Source: Clostridium sp. TW13 (GTDB lineage: Bacteria > Bacillota > Clostridia > Clostridiales > Clostridiaceae). From it: 64,000 nt of DNA. The stretch lies in the NCBI RefSeq assembly GCF_024345225.1, contig NZ_BROD01000001.1, forward strand, positions 3,048,362-3,112,361. The letters run 5' to 3'. Below the pieces are notes generated by a model, which was not told the origin of the DNA, did no database searches, and saw nothing but the letters and a program-made list of their open reading frames with translations. This document shows positions 26,616-36,180 of this stretch, in pieces. The stretch's first letter is position 1. Every line of letters starts with the position of its first letter. Position numbers and translations under genes: made by a program.

Positions 26616-29198
26616 TTATCTAGTTACAATTACAGTGCATTTTGCAACCTTTTGCCCATCTACTGTTGTCACTGTTATTATTGCTGTTCCTTTTGCCACT
26701 GCTTTTATATTTCCATTTTGATCTACAGTAACCACCTTACTATTACTTGATGTCCACTTTACAGCCTTATTTGTCGCATTGCTTGGATTTATTGTTGCTT
26801 TTAAAGTATCTGTTCTTCCTACAATTAAAGTATCTGTTGTTTTATTTAAACTTACTGATACTACATTAATAGGATTATTTACTGTGACATTACATTTTGC
26901 AACCTTTTGCCCATCTACTGTTGTCACTGTTATTACTGCTGTTCCTTTTCCAACTGCTTTTATATTTCCATTTTGATCTACAGTAACCACCTTAGTATTG
27001 CTTGATGTCCATTTTACAGCCTTATTTGTTGCATTGCTTTGATTTATAGTTGCTTTTAAAGTATCTGTTCTTCCTACAATTAAGGTATCTGTTGTTTTAT
27101 TTAAACTTACTGATACTACATTAATAGGATTATTTACTGTGACATTACATTTTGCAACCTTTTGCCCATCTACTGTTGTCACTGTTATTACTGCTGTTCC
27201 TTTTCCAACTGCTTTTATATTTCCATTTTGATCTACAGTAACTACCTTAGTATTGCTTGATGTCCATTTTACAGCACTATTTGTTGCATTACTTGGATTT
27301 ATAGTTGCTTTTAAAGTATCCGTTCTTCCTACTATTAATGTATCTGCTGTTTTATTTAAACTTACTGATACTACATTAACTATAGGATCATTCACTGTGA
27401 CATTACATTTTGCAACCTTTTGTCCATCTACTGTAGTTGCTGTTATTACTGCTGTTCCTTTTGCCACTGCTTTTATATTTCCGTTTTGATCTACTGTAAC
27501 TACCTTAGCATTACTTGATGACCATTTTACAGCACTATTTGTTGCATTACTTGGATTTATAGTTGCTTTTAAAGTATCTGTTCTTCCTACTATTAATGTA
27601 TCTGTTGTTTTATTTAAACTTACTGATTGTACATTAATTACTGGAATAGTTACATTTACAGTACATGAAGCTGTTTTGTTTCCATCCACTGTTGTTGCTG
27701 TTATTACTGCTATTCCTGCTCCTACTGCTGTAACTTTTCCATTTACATCTACTTTTGCTATTGTTGTATTACTTGATTTCCATGTTACACTTTTATTTGT
27801 TGCATTACTTGGTAATACAGTTGCCACTAAAGAATCTGTTGCTCCTACTTTTAATGAATCTGCTGTTTTATTTAAATTTACTGATTGTACATTAATTACT
27901 GGAATAGTTACATTTACAGTACATGAAGCTGTTTTGTTTCCATCCACTGTTGTTGCTGTTATTACTGCTGTTCCTGCTCCTACTGCTGTAACTTTTCCAT
28001 TTGCATCTACTTTTGCAATTGCTGTATTACTTGACTTCCATGTTACACTTTTATTTGTTGCATTACTTGGTAATACAGTTGCCACTAAAGAATCTGTTGC
28101 TCCTACTTTTAATGAATCTGCTGTTTTATTTAAATTTACTGATTGTACATTAACTACTGGAATAGTTACATTTACAGTACATGAAGCTGTTTTGTTTCCA
28201 TCTACTGTTGTCACCGTTATTATAGCTGTTCCTTTTGCCAATGCTTTTATATTTCCATTTTGATCTACTTGTACTACTGATGCATTACTAGTGGTCCATT
28301 TTACAGCCTTATTTGTTGCATTACTTGGATTTACTGTTGCTTTTAAAGTATCTGTTCTTCCTACTATTAAGGTATCTGTTGTTATATTTAAACTTACTGA
28401 TTGTACGTTAACTAAATCTATAATGTTAACCTTATAAATCTGAGCAAAATTAGATTGATAATAGTATTTTTTATTATTAGCCTTATCTTTAACACTAATA
28501 AAGTCAAATACCCATTCTCCTGATGCCATATCTGAAGTAATAGTAATTGATCCCTTTAACTTTTTACTAGTAACATCATAGAATAATAATGCTGCCTTTG
28601 ATACATTCGATATACTATGTTTTATATATACAGCTGTATAAGCATCTCCAGTGTTTATTCCTGATTCTGTATCCTGCGCATCTACTTCAATATCTAATCT
28701 TTCTCCTACTTTTAATTGTGTGGCTGACCACCTCATACCTGTAACTACTGGTGGTGTTACATCTGAAGTACCTCCTATAATATTAACCTTATAAGTCTGA
28801 GGAAAATCATGTTGATAATAGTACTTTTCATTATTAGCTTTATCCTTAACGCTAATAAAGTCAAATACCCATTCTCCTGATGCCATATCTGAAGTAATAG
28901 TAATTGATCCTTTTAACTTTTTACTAGTAACATCATAGAATAATAATGCTGCCTTTGATACATTCGATATACTATGTTTTATATATACAGCTGTATAAGC
29001 ATCTCCAGTGTTTATTCCTGATTCTGTATCCTGCGCATCTACTTCAATATCTAATCTTTCTCCTACCTTCAATTGTGTGGCTGACCACTTCATACCTGTA
29101 ACTACTGGTGGTGTTACATCTGAATTTGCCTTAACAGAAATAACATTACTTGCTACTAAAAAAAATACAACAAAAAAGCTTATAATTTTCTTGTACAT
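26616..29198 (-). CDS. Secreted Ig-like repeat protein with seven Big_2 domains
   Basis: An 860-aa exported protein. The signal peptide (MYKKIISFFVVFFLVASNVI) is followed by two almost identical domains of about 118 residues (start TPPVVTGM-WSATQLKVGER, end VFDFISVKDKANN) and then seven Big_2 domains of about 84-86 residues. Each Big_2 starts with a variant of VQSVSLNKTTDTLIVGRTD. There is no LPXTG, dockerin or membrane anchor, so it may be released or held non-covalently. A role in adhesion or wall association is inferred. The ATG at 29198 follows AGGGGGAAGAAGG; the longer start at 29216 overlaps that site and is rejected. Confidence 0.88.
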   Translation of the reverse strand: MYKKIISFFVVFFLVASNVISVKANSDVTPPVVTGMKWSATQLKVGERLDIEVDAQDTESGINTGDAYTAVYIKHSISNVSKAALLFYDVTSKKLKGSITITSDMASGEWVFDFISVKDKANNEKYYYQHDFPQTYKVNIIGGTSDVTPPVVTGMRWSATQLKVGERLDIEVDAQDTESGINTGDAYTAVYIKHSISNVSKAALLFYDVTSKKLKGSITITSDMASGEWVFDFISVKDKANNKKYYYQSNFAQIYKVNIIDLVNVQSVSLNITTDTLIVGRTDTLKATVNPSNATNKAVKWTTSNASVVQVDQNGNIKALAKGTAIITVTTVDGNKTASCTVNVTIPVVNVQSVNLNKTADSLKVGATDSLVATVLPSNATNKSVTWKSSNTAIAKVDANGKVTAVGAGTAVITATTVDGNKTASCTVNVTIPVINVQSVNLNKTADSLKVGATDSLVATVLPSNATNKSVTWKSSNTTIAKVDVNGKVTAVGAGIAVITATTVDGNKTASCTVNVTIPVINVQSVSLNKTTDTLIVGRTDTLKATINPSNATNSAVKWSSSNAKVVTVDQNGNIKAVAKGTAVITATTVDGQKVAKCNVTVNDPIVNVVSVSLNKTADTLIVGRTDTLKATINPSNATNSAVKWTSSNTKVVTVDQNGNIKAVGKGTAVITVTTVDGQKVAKCNVTVNNPINVVSVSLNKTTDTLIVGRTDTLKATINQSNATNKAVKWTSSNTKVVTVDQNGNIKAVGKGTAVITVTTVDGQKVAKCNVTVNNPINVVSVSLNKTTDTLIVGRTDTLKATINPSNATNKAVKWTSSNSKVVTVDQNGNIKAVAKGTAIITVTTVDGQKVAKCTVIVTR
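26640..28410 (-). repeat. Tandem Big_2 coding repeats
   Basis: Seven direct repeats of about 250-258 bp inside the gene. Neighbouring units (for example 26880-27120 against 27130-27370) are near-identical at the base level, which points to recent expansion. This is expected to be length-variable between strains. Confidence 0.8.
28435..29130 (-). repeat. Duplicated N-terminal domain, two copies of about 350 bp
   Basis: The segments of about 28435-28780 and 28786-29130 are nearly identical, including silent positions. The second differs in a few codons (CGG for AAG in GMRW/GMKW, AAA for GAA in NKKYYY/NEKYYY). This indicates a very recent in-frame duplication or gene conversion. Confidence 0.8.
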
Positions 29199-29232
29199 CC
29201 TTCTTCCCCCTAACATATTTACGAAATTATCT

Positions 29233-29889
29233 TTATTTATTAACTTTTCTAAACTCTTTTTTAAAATTTACTTTATGTGAAACAATCTTAATCTTTTCTA
29301 GCAACTCAGGACTATCTACAACAGTTCCTATATCCCTATACTCTGACAAATGAGTCCCATTTAAATAAATATTAGGGGTTACATCAAAACCATCATTAAG
29401 TTCTCTAACAGCAGAAAGCAATTCTTTACTTATGTAGTTTTTATTTTCTATAAACTTTTGCTTATACACACACTTATTTTTCATGTAAGTTAGTATAGTC
29501 ATTCTGCATGTCCTAGATATAGAAATAAAATTTTGTTCTTCATAAGGAGCTGTCAATGCACATTCAGATGCTAAAATAACTTCTTTAAATCCAAGCATCT
29601 TTCCTAATTCATCCAAAGCCCTTCTTTCTATATCAGTTACATCATCTGGCATAATTATAAATGCCATGCTACCCAATAATAATTGCTTAAAATTGCTGCC
29701 ATTGTTTAAGATATTTTTTATACTAAGATTTAACTCCTTAATAATCTTCTCATCATCAAATATATAATGATAAAATGGCACATTAGGATATGTAGTTAGA
29801 TTATCTAATGAATATTCTACAGTTTTATCATTTGCATCTGTTTTAACATAAATCACATTATCTCGAAAAAGCATATAATATCTTTGCAT
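29233..29889 (-). CDS. Unknown protein with weak actin-like (MreB-type) resemblance
   Basis: A 218-aa soluble protein. The segment MPDDVTDIERRALDELGKML, followed by GFKEVILASECALTA, recalls the VPxxxTxxERRAxxxAxxxAG and EPxAAA region of MreB/actin-like ATPases. However, no phosphate-binding loops are evident. It may be a degenerate or partial actin fold, or an unrelated protein. The start is placed at the ATG at 29889 (GAGGTGG upstream) rather than the GTG at 29898, which overlaps that site. It is divergent from the DUF4317 gene. Confidence 0.65.
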   Translation of the reverse strand: MQRYYMLFRDNVIYVKTDANDKTVEYSLDNLTTYPNVPFYHYIFDDEKIIKELNLSIKNILNNGSNFKQLLLGSMAFIIMPDDVTDIERRALDELGKMLGFKEVILASECALTAPYEEQNFISISRTCRMTILTYMKNKCVYKQKFIENKNYISKELLSAVRELNDGFDVTPNIYLNGTHLSEYRDIGTVVDSPELLEKIKIVSHKVNFKKEFRKVNK

Positions 29890-30172
29890 TACTTCCACCT
29901 CAATATTTCTTTTTATTAGACTTCATACCATATATAGTCAATATAGTTCATATTATACTTCTACAAATAGAGCTTGTACAGAATTATAAGTATACATTTT
30001 TAATTTATTTAGTTCTTGCAGAGCTAGTAATTGACCACTATACTAATATTTAGATAGTAAATTTTAATACTATTCAAATTCAATAGTACAACCTAGTTAT
30101 CTGAATTATAAATAGCTTACCACATCACAATTGTGTGAAAAATAAAAAACTCATGAAATGAGAGGAATATAT

Positions 30173-31597
30173 ATGAGAAAGAAAGATATTTTAGAATTAA
30201 AGAAACGTTTGAAAAAAGATGATTGTACATTCACTAAAATGTGTGGCTGCTACGTAGATGGGCAAAAAAATATTGTATTAAAAATTAAAGAGACTTTTCT
30301 AAATCTAAGAGAAGAAGAATTCTTTAAGTATTTAGAAATTGCAAAAAAAACTTTATCAGGCACAGTGGGAAATAACCTGCTTGAACTTAATTTTCCTATT
30401 GATGAAGAGAATGTTGGAGGAAGACAACTATCTCTAATGAGACTAAAGCAAAGCAAATTAAAGGACGATGAGATGCTTGATAACTTCTATAATCTGATTA
30501 TAGATAGTTATGATTATACAGGTAACTTTCTAATTCTTATTTTTCACGATGCTTATGATGTTATCACAAAAACCACAGATAATTTAAAAATAGATGAATC
30601 AGAAGAAGTATATGAATACCTACTATGCGCAATATGTCCAGTATCACTTGCAAAACCAGCTCTTGGATATCTTGAAGATGAACATCGAATTGGTGCTCGT
30701 ATTAGAGATTGGATAGTAGGAACCCCTGATATCGGATTTGTATTTCCAGCTTTCATAGATCGCAGCAGTGACATTCATTCTGTTATATACTATACAAAGG
30801 ATGCAAAGGATCCTCATCCAGAATTTATGGAACAAGCTTTAGGATGTACCTCAAAACAAACTGCTACTGAACAAAAAGAAAAATTTCAAACTATTATTCG
30901 TAAAGCACTTGGTAGTGATGATGAAAAATCTGAGCATTTGTTTATGGAAATTCAAGAAACTCTTAACACTATAGTAGATGACCATACTACTGTTAATGGT
31001 AAGAATGCTGAACCTATAATTTTGAGCAATGATAATATTCAAGATATTTTAATTGAAAGTGGAATTCCTGAAGAAATTACTGCAAAAATAGAAAAATCCT
31101 ACACAGAAGAATTTGGTGATACTCCTCCTGTAGCAGAAAACTTAATAGATAAAAAAGTACTTGCTGCAAATGAGCAGAGAAAAAAAGAGAAGAGTCTTGA
31201 AAAGAAAGTAAAAATACTTGAAGAAAAACTTGAAAATACAAAAAAGGCTGCTGAATCAGAAAAAGAAACCACTTTAGCACCAGATAATGATATAGTATTA
31301 GAAGCTGCATCTGATATTAACCTAGAATCACCTTCAGATGCTGAAATAGAACCTAACACTAATATAGACTCACATTCTGGCTCTGAAATTGAAGATAATA
31401 ATGATTTGAACTCAAATTCTAATTCTAAAATATCACCTGATGAAAATGCTACCTCAAATTATGATATTGTGCTTCAAGTAAAACCTCAAAAAATACCTCA
31501 AATAAAATCTCAAATAATTGATGGAAAAAGATGCATTGTTATTCCTATTGAAGAAAATGAACAAGCCAATGTAAATGGGGTTACTACCTTAATTTAG
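30173..31597 (+). CDS. DUF4317 family protein
   Basis: A 474-aa soluble protein. The first 300 residues match the DUF4317 pattern: MRKKDILELKKRLKK, then KMCGCYVDGQKNIV, LICAICPVSLAKPALGY-like text (LLCAICPVSLAKPALGY) and FVFPAFIDRSSDIHSVIYYT. The C-terminal third is a coiled coil (KKEKSLEKKVKILEEKLENT) followed by an acidic, Asn/Ser-rich low-complexity tract and a short conserved end (DGKRCIVIPI). The function of the family is unknown. The ATG at 30173 has AGAGGA upstream; the ATG 15 nt earlier lies on that site. It stands alone, with a terminator downstream. Confidence 0.88.
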   Translation: MRKKDILELKKRLKKDDCTFTKMCGCYVDGQKNIVLKIKETFLNLREEEFFKYLEIAKKTLSGTVGNNLLELNFPIDEENVGGRQLSLMRLKQSKLKDDEMLDNFYNLIIDSYDYTGNFLILIFHDAYDVITKTTDNLKIDESEEVYEYLLCAICPVSLAKPALGYLEDEHRIGARIRDWIVGTPDIGFVFPAFIDRSSDIHSVIYYTKDAKDPHPEFMEQALGCTSKQTATEQKEKFQTIIRKALGSDDEKSEHLFMEIQETLNTIVDDHTTVNGKNAEPIILSNDNIQDILIESGIPEEITAKIEKSYTEEFGDTPPVAENLIDKKVLAANEQRKKEKSLEKKVKILEEKLENTKKAAESEKETTLAPDNDIVLEAASDINLESPSDAEIEPNTNIDSHSGSEIEDNNDLNSNSNSKISPDENATSNYDIVLQVKPQKIPQIKSQIIDGKRCIVIPIEENEQANVNGVTTLI

Positions 31598-31649
31598 TTA
31601 TAACCATAAAAACTACAAATATATTTTTAACGTTAAGAAGTCAATTAAA

Positions 31650-31687
31650 AAAGCTAATATCCATATATAATTAAGGATATTAGCTTT
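31650..31687. terminator. Bidirectional terminator between DUF4317 and kinase genes
   Basis: AAAGCTAATATCC and GGATATTAGCTTT form a perfect 13-bp stem with a 12-nt loop. A-runs and T-runs flank both sides. The neighbouring genes are convergent. Confidence 0.85.
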
Positions 31688-31736
31688 ACTATTTATCTTT
31701 TTATTAATATTTTTATCTTACAACTTCTTTTGACAC

Positions 31737-33629
31737 CTATTTAGCCTTAATCTCAATCTTGTTTTTCATACTATCAGGTCCCATACACCAAATTTGATCT
31801 AGTTTAAAAGTAAGAGAATTAGATTCACTATAGTTAGTTAAATAAAATGAAAAATCTCTACTTTCCCCTGGCGCTAAAATAAATTGACCATCTCCCTTTT
31901 CTAAATGCTTATAAGTGTCTATAGCAAATCTTTTACCATTTTCATTCATCATATAAATTCCATTTGGCCAGAAACGTATTTCTTTACTATAGTTGCTAGT
32001 AATACTTACATTTACTGTAATATCCTTACCATCAATCTCATAATTACTTAACTTTGCTACTAACTTTCCATTAAATGTACTAGCTGATTTATTAACTGAT
32101 TGAATGTTAGATTCTTTTTTATCATTCTCATCCTTATTACTAATATTATCATTACTATTTTTTTGAATGCTAGATGTATCTTTTGTATTATTACTACTAT
32201 TTGATTTATCACTTTCTTGGTTTTTATCGCTTTTATTACCATTCAATTCTATACTTGCATTATTTGAGTTATTTTTATCAGTAGTTAAAGTTCTATATAT
32301 CCCAATACTTCCGCCTGCAACTAATACCAAACCTATAATTATACTTGCTGCTATTATCACCACTTTATTTTTACTTATATCTTTTGCCTTTATCAATGGA
32401 TTCTTGCCAATTTCGACTCTTATTAAATCTTCTTTCAAATCTTTCACAGAAGCATATCTGTTACTTTTATTATAAGCCATTGCCTTTTCAATTATATTAA
32501 TTATTCCTTTATCTGTACTTTTTCTAAATCTTTGCTCCTGTGAAACTATAGGATCCTCACCTTCGCTAATATAATATAATGTGGCTCCTAATGAATAGAT
32601 GTCATTGTCACTTGAATCTATCTCTCCCCTTAATTGTTCCGGAGATGAATAAACGTATGTACCTGAATATCCACTTGTTGATTTTAAACTATTATTAGCA
32701 TCATAGGATACTCCAAAATCAATTAATGATACTTTATTATAATTGTCAAGCAATATATTGCTTGGTTTTAAATCATTATAAATTACATTTTTCTCATGCA
32801 AATACTCTATAATATCACATAATTGCTTACCTATATCTATTAATACTTTTAAAGAAGGTACTCCTATTTTATTAATAAATTCTTCTAAATTTGTACCTTC
32901 TACATATTCCATTACTATATAATGTGTTCTGTTTTCTGCTATAACATCATAAATATTAGGAATTCCTTTATGCTTCAAGGAAACTAAAATTTTCTTTTCA
33001 TTTTCAATAATATCTGAGTCAACCGTATTGTGCTTAATCTCCTTAATAGCTACATTTATGCCCAATCTTTTATGGTAAGCTTTAAATACTCTCCCCGAAG
33101 CCCCTTCTCCTATAAACTCATCTAAAGCAACTGATTCATCAATAACATCTCCAACTTCAGACTTAAGCTTATCCACTGCTACTACTATATCTTCTCTCTC
33201 TAAAAAGCCTAAACAACTCAATATTTCTCCATATACAGCTAAAGCCTCTTCTGTTTTATTATAATCTACTAGTTCATCAATAATGGTTTTAGTGCTATGT
33301 GCAACTACATTTCTATAATACTTAATTCTTTTTAATCTACTAATTAAATTATCAGGTACTATCTTTCCATGTTCTCTTGTCATAATTAACTTGTCTATAA
33401 TTCCATAATACCTTCCGTCTTCATCTCTACTTGGAATATTTCCATTTTCATCTTTTAGTACATTATCAATTACATATTCTATTAATCCCTGAGCATCTAA
33501 TATTGTCCTACTATAATAGGTAGAATTCTTATTTTTATTAAGCCTCTTATTTAATTCAATCCACTTTTTTAACACTGTTTCTTTATCACTATACTTATTT
33601 AAACTTTTTTCATATAATTCTTTGCCCAT
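31737..33629 (-). CDS. HEPN/DUF4145-like domain fused to membrane Ser/Thr protein kinase
   Basis: A 630-aa protein with an unusual layout. Residues 35-150 form an alpha-helical domain resembling DUF4145/HEPN, with RNVVAH at 106-111 fitting the HEPN RxxxxH motif. A Hanks-type kinase follows (about 168-405): GEGASG loop 174-179, Lys196 in VAIKEI, catalytic Asp286 in YNDLKPSN (the usual Arg of HRD is Asn) and DFG at 304-306. One TM segment (423-446) leads to an Asn/Ser/Lys linker and an extracytoplasmic beta domain of about 110 residues (DUF4352-like pattern). It is the last gene of a run with two WYL regulators (gap 11 bp). GGGGAG precedes the ATG. Confidence 0.88.
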   Translation of the reverse strand: MGKELYEKSLNKYSDKETVLKKWIELNKRLNKNKNSTYYSRTILDAQGLIEYVIDNVLKDENGNIPSRDEDGRYYGIIDKLIMTREHGKIVPDNLISRLKRIKYYRNVVAHSTKTIIDELVDYNKTEEALAVYGEILSCLGFLEREDIVVAVDKLKSEVGDVIDESVALDEFIGEGASGRVFKAYHKRLGINVAIKEIKHNTVDSDIIENEKKILVSLKHKGIPNIYDVIAENRTHYIVMEYVEGTNLEEFINKIGVPSLKVLIDIGKQLCDIIEYLHEKNVIYNDLKPSNILLDNYNKVSLIDFGVSYDANNSLKSTSGYSGTYVYSSPEQLRGEIDSSDNDIYSLGATLYYISEGEDPIVSQEQRFRKSTDKGIINIIEKAMAYNKSNRYASVKDLKEDLIRVEIGKNPLIKAKDISKNKVVIIAASIIIGLVLVAGGSIGIYRTLTTDKNNSNNASIELNGNKSDKNQESDKSNSSNNTKDTSSIQKNSNDNISNKDENDKKESNIQSVNKSASTFNGKLVAKLSNYEIDGKDITVNVSITSNYSKEIRFWPNGIYMMNENGKRFAIDTYKHLEKGDGQFILAPGESRDFSFYLTNYSESNSLTFKLDQIWCMGPDSMKNKIEIKAK

Positions 33630-33640
33630 TATTTTCTCCC

Positions 33641-34537
33641 CTAATCCTTATAATATCTTAATGCTTTTTTAACAGCATCAATGATTTCATCCCTTAGTTC
33701 CTTTGGCTCTAGTACTATAGCTGAACTTCCAAAGCTTCTTAACCACTGTTTAAAGCTATTAATTCCTATAACCTCATCACAATATATAAAATAATCATCA
33801 TAATCATCTATGGTTTTATATATTCGTCTTTGTAGATCTCTTTTGACCTTTTCTTCAACATTAGCCTCTTTTAAAAATTTCACCTTAACCTTTACTCTAT
33901 CACCTGACTCCATTCCCCATATATTAGCTAAATATTTATCAAAATCAATGTTTAGCTTGTCCTTAAATTTTTCATTAGTAATATTTATTTCTATAAGTCT
34001 TTCCAAATTATAAGTCATAAGCTTATTATTGTATTGACCTAATAAATAAAACTTATTTTCAAATTCATAATATACTAAAGCTAATGGCTCAATTTTCATT
34101 TCATAAACTTCATTTTTATTATTTTTATATTTTGCATTAATAATTTTTCTCTCATATATAGCTATCCCTATTAGCGGAATATCTTTTTCATACTCATTTG
34201 TACCATATAGTTTACCAATAATAACATCTAACTTATTGTTCTTAGATGAACTAATTATCATATCAAAAATACTTTTCTCAAATGTATCTAAACACATAAT
34301 ATAAACATCCTCAAATTCATCAAGATGACTATCTATCCTCCATACACCATCTTCTTCATAAGGCTGATACTTAAAATATATTTCTGGGTTATTAGAAATT
34401 TGATTCAAATTACTTCTAATGATATCTTTAGGCAATTTTGTTATCTCATGCAAACTCTCAATTGTACATCCATCTTCATTTCTATTAGCAATAATAGCTA
34501 TAATATTTAATAAATCATTATGTTCATTATTACTCAT
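33641..34537 (-). CDS. WYL-domain transcriptional regulator 2
   Basis: A 298-aa protein. An N-terminal winged-HTH-like region (LLNIIAIIANRNEDGCTIES, LHEITKLPKDIIRSNL) is followed by a WYL domain (about 120-200: KIEPLALVYYEFENKFYLLG, LERLIEI) and a WCX-like C-terminal part (YCDEVIGINSFKQWLRSFGS, LEPKELRDEI). WYL proteins sense ligands, often nucleic-acid-like, and regulate stress or defence genes. The gene overlaps the stop of the upstream WYL gene by 8 bp, showing coupling. GGAGTG precedes the ATG. Confidence 0.88.
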   Translation of the reverse strand: MSNNEHNDLLNIIAIIANRNEDGCTIESLHEITKLPKDIIRSNLNQISNNPEIYFKYQPYEEDGVWRIDSHLDEFEDVYIMCLDTFEKSIFDMIISSSKNNKLDVIIGKLYGTNEYEKDIPLIGIAIYERKIINAKYKNNKNEVYEMKIEPLALVYYEFENKFYLLGQYNNKLMTYNLERLIEINITNEKFKDKLNIDFDKYLANIWGMESGDRVKVKVKFLKEANVEEKVKRDLQRRIYKTIDDYDDYFIYCDEVIGINSFKQWLRSFGSSAIVLEPKELRDEIIDAVKKALRYYKD

Positions 34538-35702
34538 CTGAATTCACTCCGTAATTTTCAAGTATTCTTTCATATGTATTTTTCATTATATTCTTTAGCT
34601 CTACAGGTTCAATCACTCTACATGAATATCCAAATCTTCTTAAATAATTAGCAAAATCATACAAACCACAAATTTCATCTTCATAAATCAATTTATTATC
34701 TAAAGCTATTAATTTACTATTATATCTACTCTTACTAAGTCTCTGTAATTTATCATTAATATTAAACACATTATCAAACTCAACTTTTACTTTATATGGA
34801 GTTGATAAAGAAGCTTGGAACATTAATTTTACTTTATCAACTACTTCTTTATCTTTAAAAAAATAATTTTTTTCTTCTATTTCTTGAATGTCAGTTATAG
34901 TATCAGTGTTTATTAAAATTGTATTACCGCCATTTTTACAAATAATATAGATTTTATCTTTATCCCAACTATAGTAGAATGTGCAAACTTCTATAATTGC
35001 GCATAAGCTTCCAATTTGGGATTTATATTCAATCTTAAGCTTTTTATGTTTATAATCATATTTATTAATTTTTTCGAAAAAATTTTTAAAATTATTACGT
35101 TGGTACTCTCTTCCTAAACTAAAAACAGAATATTCCCAACCTTTATAATCACACTGTACTGCAACCTTTTCTTTTAGCTTCTTAGTTTGAATAAAAAATG
35201 GGGTTGATGTATTATATGCTTCACACTTATCAACAAATTTAGAAATATCCTCATATGAAATACTATACAAATTACTAATATTTAATAATAATCTGTATTT
35301 TTCATCTTCTAATTTAATTATTTTTTTATCTTCACATTTTTTTATAGCTCTTATTAAAGTTTTTTCACTTACTGCTTCTTCATCACAAAAGCTGTTTCTA
35401 ATTTCATTAACCAACTGCTTTCTATTAAAAATCCCATCATTAATACCAACTATAGTCAGTATTTCTATCTCTCTAATAACATCTTTATCTATAACTTTGG
35501 CTTGTGATTCATCTATACTTCCTAATGAATATATTCCTTTTTCACAATTAATGTTAAAACCGTACTCTTTCAAATATCTAATATAATTTTTAGCGTTTCT
35601 TTCCTTAACATCCAATAAAATTTGTATATCGTTTAAAGTTAGTTTTGAATTCTTTTTAAATTGTTCTAAAATTTTGTTTATATTTCTTTCTTTTAAACTC
35701 AT
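34530..35702 (-). CDS. WYL-domain transcriptional regulator 1
   Basis: A 390-aa protein. The N-terminus has an HTH (NINKILEQFKKNSKLTLNDI, LKEYGFNINCEKGIYSL). A middle helical region leads into a WYL-like domain (about 225-290: LKIEYKSQIGSLCAIIEVCT, FYYSWDKDKIYIICKNGG) and a WCX-like end (YDFANYLRRFGYSCRVIEPV). It is paralogous in plan to the next gene, and the two probably form a heteromeric or duplicated pair. The ATG at 35702 has GAGGTG only 3 nt upstream; a GTG at 35708 is the alternative. Transcription runs on into the HEPN-kinase gene. Confidence 0.85.
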   Translation of the reverse strand: MSLKERNINKILEQFKKNSKLTLNDIQILLDVKERNAKNYIRYLKEYGFNINCEKGIYSLGSIDESQAKVIDKDVIREIEILTIVGINDGIFNRKQLVNEIRNSFCDEEAVSEKTLIRAIKKCEDKKIIKLEDEKYRLLLNISNLYSISYEDISKFVDKCEAYNTSTPFFIQTKKLKEKVAVQCDYKGWEYSVFSLGREYQRNNFKNFFEKINKYDYKHKKLKIEYKSQIGSLCAIIEVCTFYYSWDKDKIYIICKNGGNTILINTDTITDIQEIEEKNYFFKDKEVVDKVKLMFQASLSTPYKVKVEFDNVFNINDKLQRLSKSRYNSKLIALDNKLIYEDEICGLYDFANYLRRFGYSCRVIEPVELKNIMKNTYERILENYGVNSDE

Positions 35703-35822
35703 ATACACCTCAATTTTTCATATTTCTTCTTTAAATTATATCAAATTTCGAGCTTAAAAAACACTTATTAGTATACTTTGTGAAAACTTTGTCTTAATAG
35801 ACAGTTTCTATATAAAAATAAA

Positions 35823-35844
35823 AAGATACTCTTCCGAGTATCTT
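35823..35844 (-). terminator. Terminator at the end of the Gln-rich membrane protein gene
   Basis: AAGATACTC-TTCC-GAGTATCTT is a perfect 9-bp stem that overlaps the last base of the stop codon region. A minus-strand U-run (TTTTTATTTTTA) follows. It separates this gene from the WYL genes. Confidence 0.8.
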
Positions 35845-36151
35845 AAAACATCCCATTATTGAATGAATTTCCCTGCATCATATCATGTCCACCCAATTCA
35901 AATGGTGTTACGCTTTTCAATGATTCTTCAATAAACTGATGATCTTGCTGTCTTTGCATTTCTTCTACAAACTGTTGAGATTGCTGTCTTTGTACTTCTT
36001 CATTAAATAATCTAAATTGCTCTTCATTTTGATTAGTATAACTTTCATAGTCACATTGGTTATATGACTGTGATTTCACTGAAACTGCCTCGAGTCCACT
36101 TACAACTAAACTTATTCCTACAAGTATCATAATTACAAATACAATTAACAT
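35843..36151 (-). CDS. Small Gln-rich single-pass membrane protein, 102 aa
   Basis: One N-terminal TM segment (LIVFVIMILVGISLVVSGL) is followed by a hydrophilic tail. The tail contains tandem heptad-like Gln/Glu-rich units (EEVQRQQSQQFVEEMQRQQD) and ends in Gly/Asn/Met-rich sequence. I do not recognise a family. The TM and coiled-coil-like tail suggest an oligomeric membrane protein. It follows the SLAP-like lipoprotein gene by 29 bp, so the two are likely co-transcribed. AAAGGAG lies 9 nt before the ATG. Confidence 0.7.
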   Translation of the reverse strand: MLIVFVIMILVGISLVVSGLEAVSVKSQSYNQCDYESYTNQNEEQFRLFNEEVQRQQSQQFVEEMQRQQDHQFIEESLKSVTPFELGGHDMMQGNSFNNGMF

Positions 36152-36180
36152 GCTCCTACTCTCCTTTAATCATTCATTTA

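Noticed and set aside
27253-28263. Several plus-strand ORFs opposite the Big_2 repeats
   Set aside because: They repeat with the same period as the Big_2 coding units and are antisense shadows.
26640-28410. Regular repeats that could suggest a CRISPR array
   Set aside because: The period is about 255 bp and the units are wholly coding; there are no short repeats with unique spacers.
32060-32475. ORFs on both strands in the kinase linker region
   Set aside because: They result from the low-complexity Asn/Ser/Lys linker and overlap the supported kinase frame.
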